From NCBI GenBank assembly GCA_963665195.1, contig OY762070.1:4588001-4652000 (forward strand): 64,000 nucleotides of DNA, written 5' to 3'. Below the pieces are notes generated by a model that saw only the letters and a program-made list of their open reading frames with translations, was not told where the DNA came from and made no database searches. Shown here piece after piece: positions 59,384 through 64,000 of the stretch (the stretch's first letter is position 1; the number at the start of each line of letters is the position of its first letter). The DNA is from VXYL01 sp963665195. Lineage in GTDB: Bacteria; Pseudomonadota; Gammaproteobacteria; Pseudomonadales; Azotimanducaceae. The translations under genes were made by a program, and so were the position numbers.

Positions 59384-59545
59384 GACGGGAAGTACTCCTT
59401 GATCGCGACCCGGCGCCCCAGACGCTCGTCATGCGCGGCGTATGTGATGCCGAAGGCAGCCTGCGCCCAAGTACTCCTCAATCCGGTACTTGCCGAGTTG
59501 ATGGCCGGGCGCGAGCGCATAGCGATGGGCGGTCTTTGCGGTCAT
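59384..59545 (-). pseudogene. Truncated, frameshifted 5' remnant of the Ser/Thr kinase gene
   Basis: From ATG 59545 the frame reads MTAKTAHRYAL, PGHQLGKYRIEEYLG and then loses frame because of one extra base next to the Gly-rich loop, where the true gene reads LGAGAFGITY. In the other frame the match resumes as FGITYAAHDERLGRRVAIKE and stops being similar at YFPS. Only about 54 codons remain. The remnant was carried along in the tandem duplication and is not functional. Confidence 0.85.
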
Positions 59546-59737
59546 GTAGCCTGGATGCGCCTTGATTCAACTCGGTTCATGCATGCGGCTCCGACGGGCG
59601 GGACAAGCCGCTACACCTGCCATGCCCACTAACCCTGTTCGATGACGTCCAGAGGCACTTCGCTGGCACGCCCCGCGCCAGAACGCAGTTCCTCGGGCTT
59701 AGGCGAAGCCCGCGCAGGGGAACTCCGGGAGGCGAGG

Positions 59738-61309
59738 CTAGGCGTCTCCGTCGCCCCCGTTGGCCACAGCGTGCTCGAACGCCACCACGTTGCGGGACCC
59801 GCTGCTGAACTCCACGCCGACCAGATGGACGCGCACGCCCGGCGCGCGGTACTTCTCCGCGTACCCGCGCTCGACGAGCTGCGCCATCGCCGCGCCCTCG
59901 CCGGCCTGTTCGAGGACCTTGAACTCGAACACGTACGCTCGATCCTCGAAGCGCACCGCCATGTCCAGCCGCCCCCTGTTCGTGCTCTCCTCCACGGTGA
60001 CATCCAGCCCGAGCCCGGCGAAGTACGAGTAGAAGACGCTCGCGTAGAAGCCCTCGTAGTCCGCGATGTCGTTGTTCGTGTACCACTGGTGCGGAATGCT
60101 CGCGTAGAAGGCGTGGAACAGAGCTCGCAGGCCGTCGAAGTCGGCCGCGTCGAGCAGGTCGTAGAGCCGTGTGCTGTGCGCGAAGCGGCGGGACGGGTCG
60201 CCGATCATGCCGTCGAGCAGGCTCCGGTTGAGTCCTTGGCGGATCTCGCGGTTCGGATAGCCAAGGCGGTAGGCTGTCTCGCCCGCGCGTCGCTCCTTGC
60301 CTCGAATCGTCAGGTAGCCGGTCTGGAACAGCAGGGCCTCGGTCGCGATCTGGTCGACATCGAAAGTCGACAGCAGTCCGTCGCTGGCCAGCATGCCGTC
60401 GAGGTCCACCGACCGCACTCGGCGCCGGAACAGCGTGTCCACCAGGAACCTCGGCGTGCCCGTCTCCAGCCAGTGCGCCCTGAACTCCCGACTGTCTAGG
60501 AGGAGCAGGATGTCGAATGGGTTGTACATCCTCTCCTTGCCGAGCCACGAGTAGCCGTTGTACCACTCACGGATCCGCTCCCGGTCCAGGCCCGGCAGCG
60601 CCGGGGCGAACACCGCGTCGAGGTCCGCCTCCGTATAGCCGCAGATGTCGGAGTAGCGGGCGTCCAGCGTGATGTCGGTGAGGTTGTTCAGCCCCGAGAA
60701 AAGGTTCACCTTGGAAAACTTGCTCACCCCCGTCGTGAAGCTGAACCGGACTTGCGCGTCGGCGGACTTCAGCGTCGAGTACAGCCCGCGCAGGTAGTTT
60801 CGGTTGGCCCGCGCGGTGTCCGCGTCCTCCAGCACGTCCAGGATCGGCTTGTCGTACTCGTCCACCAGCACCACCACCCGCTGCCCCGTGCGCCGGTGCA
60901 GTTCACGGATCAGCTGCCGGAAGCGGATCGGTCCCGTGCGCCCGGCGAGATCGATGCCGGCGTCGGCACCGATCACGTCCAGCTGGTCCACGACCTCCGC
61001 GTGCAGCTCCTCGACGCTCCCGAAGCTGCCAGAGGAGAAGTCCAGGCGCACCACCGGATGCCGCGCCGACCAGTCCCAGCCCGCCGCGTGGATCGCGAGG
61101 CCGCGGAACAGCTCCTCGCTGCCCTCGAACAGCTCCTTGACGGTGTCCAGGAACAGGCTCTTGCCGAAGCGCCGCGGCCGCGACAGGAAGTAGTGCTTGC
61201 CGCCCTCCAGCAGGCGCTGGATGTGCGGCGTCTTGTCGACGTAGTAGCAGCCGTCCTCGCGCACCTCGCGGAAGGTCTGGATGCCGATGGGCAGCTTTGG
61301 CCGTTCCAT
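59738..61309 (-). CDS. AAA-ATPase / PD-(D/E)XK nuclease family protein (DUF1703 type), copy B
   Basis: The 523-residue protein equals copy A over the ATPase half and the nuclease domain, with scattered changes such as WYNGYSWLG for WYNGYWWLG. Between about residues 340 and 400 it differs strongly: NRSLLDGMIGDPSRRFAHST against NEQLLQRLGQDAARQTANSV, and RLYDLLDAADFDGLRALF against RLHRLLEGDDVDGLRELF. Reading frame, motifs and length are intact in both, so both could be functional. The differing block may set partner or target choice. Confidence 0.9.
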   Translation of the reverse strand: MERPKLPIGIQTFREVREDGCYYVDKTPHIQRLLEGGKHYFLSRPRRFGKSLFLDTVKELFEGSEELFRGLAIHAAGWDWSARHPVVRLDFSSGSFGSVEELHAEVVDQLDVIGADAGIDLAGRTGPIRFRQLIRELHRRTGQRVVVLVDEYDKPILDVLEDADTARANRNYLRGLYSTLKSADAQVRFSFTTGVSKFSKVNLFSGLNNLTDITLDARYSDICGYTEADLDAVFAPALPGLDRERIREWYNGYSWLGKERMYNPFDILLLLDSREFRAHWLETGTPRFLVDTLFRRRVRSVDLDGMLASDGLLSTFDVDQIATEALLFQTGYLTIRGKERRAGETAYRLGYPNREIRQGLNRSLLDGMIGDPSRRFAHSTRLYDLLDAADFDGLRALFHAFYASIPHQWYTNNDIADYEGFYASVFYSYFAGLGLDVTVEESTNRGRLDMAVRFEDRAYVFEFKVLEQAGEGAAMAQLVERGYAEKYRAPGVRVHLVGVEFSSGSRNVVAFEHAVANGGDGDA

Positions 61310-61355
61310 GGCCGAATCCTAGCAGGCTGTCCCGCGAGAATCCCGACAGGTGGAC

Positions 61356-63726
61356 TCAGCCGTCGTTCGCCGCCACTGTGCGCCGCAGCCGCGCCAACTG
61401 GACTTGACGTTTACGCGACCTGTCCCCGTCCGGTGCCGAGTCGGCGAGCGAACGCATCCATCTCACGTCTTCGGCGTATTCCACGAGCCGCCGCTCGTAG
61501 CTGGCGCGGTTCTTCGTGCATACCAGCGTGTACGGTCTGCCGCGGCGCTCGGTTTCGTGGAGCATGTCCAGTCTGTTTGCATCGATGACACCGTGCAGGT
61601 GTCGTCGCAACTCCTGGCGCAGCGGAAAACGCTCCGTGCGCGCCACCGGGTCCGCACAGAACGCGCGCAGCTTCGCACAATGCTCGCAGTCGCAATCGAT
61701 GTTGCAGCCGATGCGCCAATCCGCCGGTTCGGCAGGCGGCGTCGCGCTGCGGCCAAGCAGTGCATTCGTAGCGGAAGACCAGAGCGCGGCGTACGCCGTC
61801 GTCGCCGCGAACCCGATCTCGGTACCGAGCTCCGCCAATGCTTCCGGGATCACTCGGTCAGGCGGCACGGCATCACCGTGCTCCGATAGCTGCGTGGCTG
61901 CGTCCAAGGCGGCATCGGCCAGACCGCAGCGCCAGGTGAGGGCGAATAGGTCGCGGATTCCGGGTACGCCGATCATCCTCCGGCCCCTGCACACCAACCA
62001 CTTCTCCCGCTCGGGTATCTCGGCGAACAGGTCTGGCAACGCCGAGACGGCTTCGTCGACGCTGCTGTGAAGCGCACCGCGGTCGACGATGCCCGATTCG
62101 TCGGCGCGCCGCAGCAAAGCGACGGTGGTCGGGCGAGTGAACGAAGTGCGCGCGGGTGAAGTCGGCCAGAAAATGCTCGCGGGCTTGGTCGTCGAGCATC
62201 GCCAGCGCACTCAGCAGGTTCTCCTTCTCGCCGCCATCGTAGCGACGCAATGCCACTTGCCGCAGGAATCGTTGCGTCAAGGCCGCATCGTTTATCGCGA
62301 GCAGCAGATCCAGCATTCGGACGCGGCTCGCCGTCGCGTCATCTTCGCGCCCATATTCGTCGTGGGGCCAGAGCGCTATCAGCCGTCGGCCGAGCCCGAG
62401 GACCGATTTCCGAGAGATCGCATCGCCCGCGTGTTGCGACGCGACGAACTCGATGGCGCAATCGATCCCAGCGCTTGCCGCGATGTCCAACGTCTTCGAC
62501 TCTGGCCAGATCACGAGCGCGGCGCGCCGATAGGTTCGCTCCAAACTGACGCCCTCGTTGCCCGATGCTTCATGCACCCGCTGCTTGTCCGGTACCGCAT
62601 CGCGGAGAACGTCCGGCGGGAGCAGCTCCTTCGGGAAGATCGGCACTTCAGAGAATGGCAACCCTCCCTCACTCTTGCCATGCGCGCCATGCCTGCCAAC
62701 CCAGCAATCCAGCCAGTGGCGGCTGTCGAACAGATCGCCGATGGCCATGCGTTCCGCTTCGGACTCTCGCCAGTCCCGGCTTTCGACGTAGTCGCCGTCC
62801 GGGTACACCGCAGTGCCCTCTTCCTGAATATGCACGATGGCCGCATGAAATGCGCAACCGGCGCGCTCCGCCGCCACTGCCAGCGCCCGCGAGACTGCGC
62901 TGTCGGCGTTTTTCAGCGTATCGAAGGACAACCCCGACTCGCTGTAGTCGTGCTCCAGCACCCAAACGAGCTTGTCGGTGCCACCATTGTCGCGCCACTC
63001 CGCGAGATGGCGGGCCGCGGCGTCGATCTCCGCCGTATAGTCAGGCGCAAGCCGAGGCGTGTCCGTGTCGGTGGGTAGGACGCACAGGTTGTAGACCAGC
63101 GACAGGCGGTGACCGGTGCGAACCGGCAGCGTCTCGTGAGAGCAATCCGCATAGAACGCCGCGAAGGCGAGTTCCGATGGTTCGACGGCGCCGAGCTCCA
63201 TGACGACCTCGCGGTCGCGATGGCGAACAACCAACTCGCCGCCGGTTCCGTCGGTAGGCAAGGAGATCGTCAGGGTTGCGACCATGCCGTCGGACTTCTC
63301 GGTGTCCCGATGCGGCGCGAAGAACCCGCCGGTGGGATAGATCAGCAGCTTGTAGAGCCGCGCATCCATGCGTTCAGCAGGGCAGCCGAGGCCCTCCGAC
63401 GCCGCGCCCAGGATCGTCGCGAGAGTGTCGCCCCAAGCAGTGCCGGCGACCTGCAGCCGCGTGGTGTCGATCTGCCAGCAATCCCGCACGGACGTGTCCA
63501 CCACCGTCTGCGTCCCTTTGCCGTACGGGGCACGCTCGGCGACGCCGATCATTGCACGCACCTGAGAAGCGACGACGGGAAAGGAGAGCCGTCCGACACC
63601 CTCGATGTCGATCGTCGGCATGGGCAGGAACATGCGACCGTGGGCGCAGAAGTCGCCCGGACGCGTCAGCGAGAGCAGAAGGTCAGTGAGTGGCGCGTTC
63701 GAGGCGTATTCGATCTCCGGGCCCAC
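61356..63726 (-). pseudogene. 2OG-Fe(II) oxygenase-domain protein, interrupted by a frameshift
   Basis: From ATG 63726 the frame encodes a prolyl-hydroxylase-type Fe(II)/2-oxoglutarate oxygenase domain (about 100-220): FFAPHRDTEKSDGMVATLTI with the His-x-Asp pair, and SHETLPVRTGHRLSLVYNL with the distal His and Arg. A long unassigned C-terminal region follows. Near 62115-62150 the coding frame changes: DFTRAHFVHSPD leads to Arg-rich nonsense in the first frame, while the second frame continues with TVALLRRADESGIVDRGALH down to the stop at 61356. Joined, the protein would be about 790 residues. A real indel and a sequencing error are both possible. The end has a Cys cluster (GCNIDCDCEHCAKLR). 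Confidence 0.75.
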
Positions 63727-63759
63727 CGGTCTTCCTCCTGCAATGTGCCGCTGCCGCAG

Positions 63760-64000
63760 CTATTCGCGCCCGCGCGGCGCCCGACGCTCAATGCTTCGCC
63801 GGAACTGGTCCGCGCATAGTATCCCCACTCCCACCGTCATCGGCAGTGTGAGCGGCAGGGAAAGCGCGATGAACGTCTGCGCAGACTGGCCATCGCTGTT
63901 CGGGGGCGGGTCGACGAGAAGGCTTGAGCAGATCAATGCAGGAAAGCAGCCGGCCAAGGCACCGCACAGGGGCACGAGCCGCGACGGCAGCAGGGCGATG
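63760..64000 (-). CDS. Partial membrane protein (5' end beyond the window)
   Basis: The minus-strand frame is open from the window edge to the stop at 63760. About 79 residues are visible, with two hydrophobic segments (VPLCGALAGCFPALICSSLL and FIALSLPLTLPMTVGVGIL) and a basic C-terminal tail (FRRSIERRAPRGRE). An internal GTG at 63975 could also be a start. No family is recognised. It is followed 33 nt later by the oxygenase gene. Confidence 0.55.
   Translation of the reverse strand, partial: IALLPSRLVPLCGALAGCFPALICSSLLVDPPPNSDGQSAQTFIALSLPLTLPMTVGVGILCADQFRRSIERRAPRGRE

Larger units (their letters stand above)
59384..61347. repeat. Copy B of the 2.05-kb direct tandem duplication
   Basis: This copy contains a truncated kinase 5' end (59384-59545), the spacer and a full nuclease gene (59738-61309). 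An 87-bp stretch (59297-59383) with no counterpart separates it from copy A. Its end, GAGAATCCCGAC at 61336-61347, matches the end of copy A. Confidence 0.9.

Noticed and set aside
57331..61347. Insertion sequence or composite transposon
   Set aside because: The repeated segment has no transposase and no terminal inverted repeats that I could see. It is a direct tandem duplication.

Overview
The window is high-G+C bacterial DNA with dense, often overlapping genes. The gene set (NAD-dependent formate dehydrogenase with FdhD and MobA, ZapE, a DegS-type protease, farnesyl diphosphate synthase, dTDP-rhamnose genes) points to a Pseudomonadota chromosome, probably Gammaproteobacteria or a relative. 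Ankyrin repeats, phytanoyl-CoA dioxygenase, Uma2/Rpn/AAA nucleases, sulfatase-activating-enzyme-like domains and kinase/FHA modules are common in uncultured marine or host-associated lineages. This placement is an inference from gene content; no rRNA or tRNA gene was seen.

Layout. 1-1172: dehalogenase-like remnant, then a GPP34 protein. 1418-16665: surface polysaccharide locus with rmlA, rmlD, rmlC, a second epimerase (no rmlB in the window), a Wzm/Wzt-type ABC exporter, a pyruvyl transferase, a glycosyltransferase and a 1261-residue sulfotransferase/coiled-coil/RgpF fusion. It is interrupted by a pseudo-ImmA/IrrE gene pair (3167-4926) and a two-gene membrane cassette (8616-9727). 17625-24711: one tightly coupled minus-strand operon, enoyl-CoA hydratase/FdsG/FdsB/FdsA/FdhD/MobA. 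24885-27067: PhyH-type dioxygenase and Uma2 nuclease. 27122-31985: four-gene operon of an ExbB/MotA-like channel, an ExbD-like protein, a 570-residue membrane protein and a double FGE-sulfatase-domain protein. 32152-44553: Rpn-type nucleases, ankyrin protein, ispA, degS-like gene, zapE, enoyl-CoA hydratase, an APH kinase/class III aminotransferase pair and a D-aminoacylase-type amidohydrolase. 44632-45283: RelE/HigB-XRE toxin-antitoxin pair. 45371-57491: a signalling island. 57687-61309: two near-identical AAA-ATPase/PD-(D/E)XK genes in a 2.05-kb tandem duplication that also copied the 5' end of a kinase gene. 61356-64000: a frameshifted 2OG-Fe(II) oxygenase and a partial membrane protein.

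The best candidate for an undescribed system is 45371-57491. It encodes an ExbB-like channel, a PP2C phosphatase, two free FHA proteins, an inactivated trypsin-like protein and an active-looking one (each ending in a cytosolic FHA domain), a VWA protein with an ExbD-like N-terminus, and two Ser/Thr kinases of opposite orientation, one with Sel1-like repeats and one with PEGA-like and FGE domains outside the membrane. The parts suggest a reversible Thr-phosphorylation switch, read by FHA domains, on a proton-channel-like membrane complex with periplasmic protease and VWA modules. The locus at 27122-31985 repeats the theme of channel, ExbD-like partner and FGE domain without kinases.
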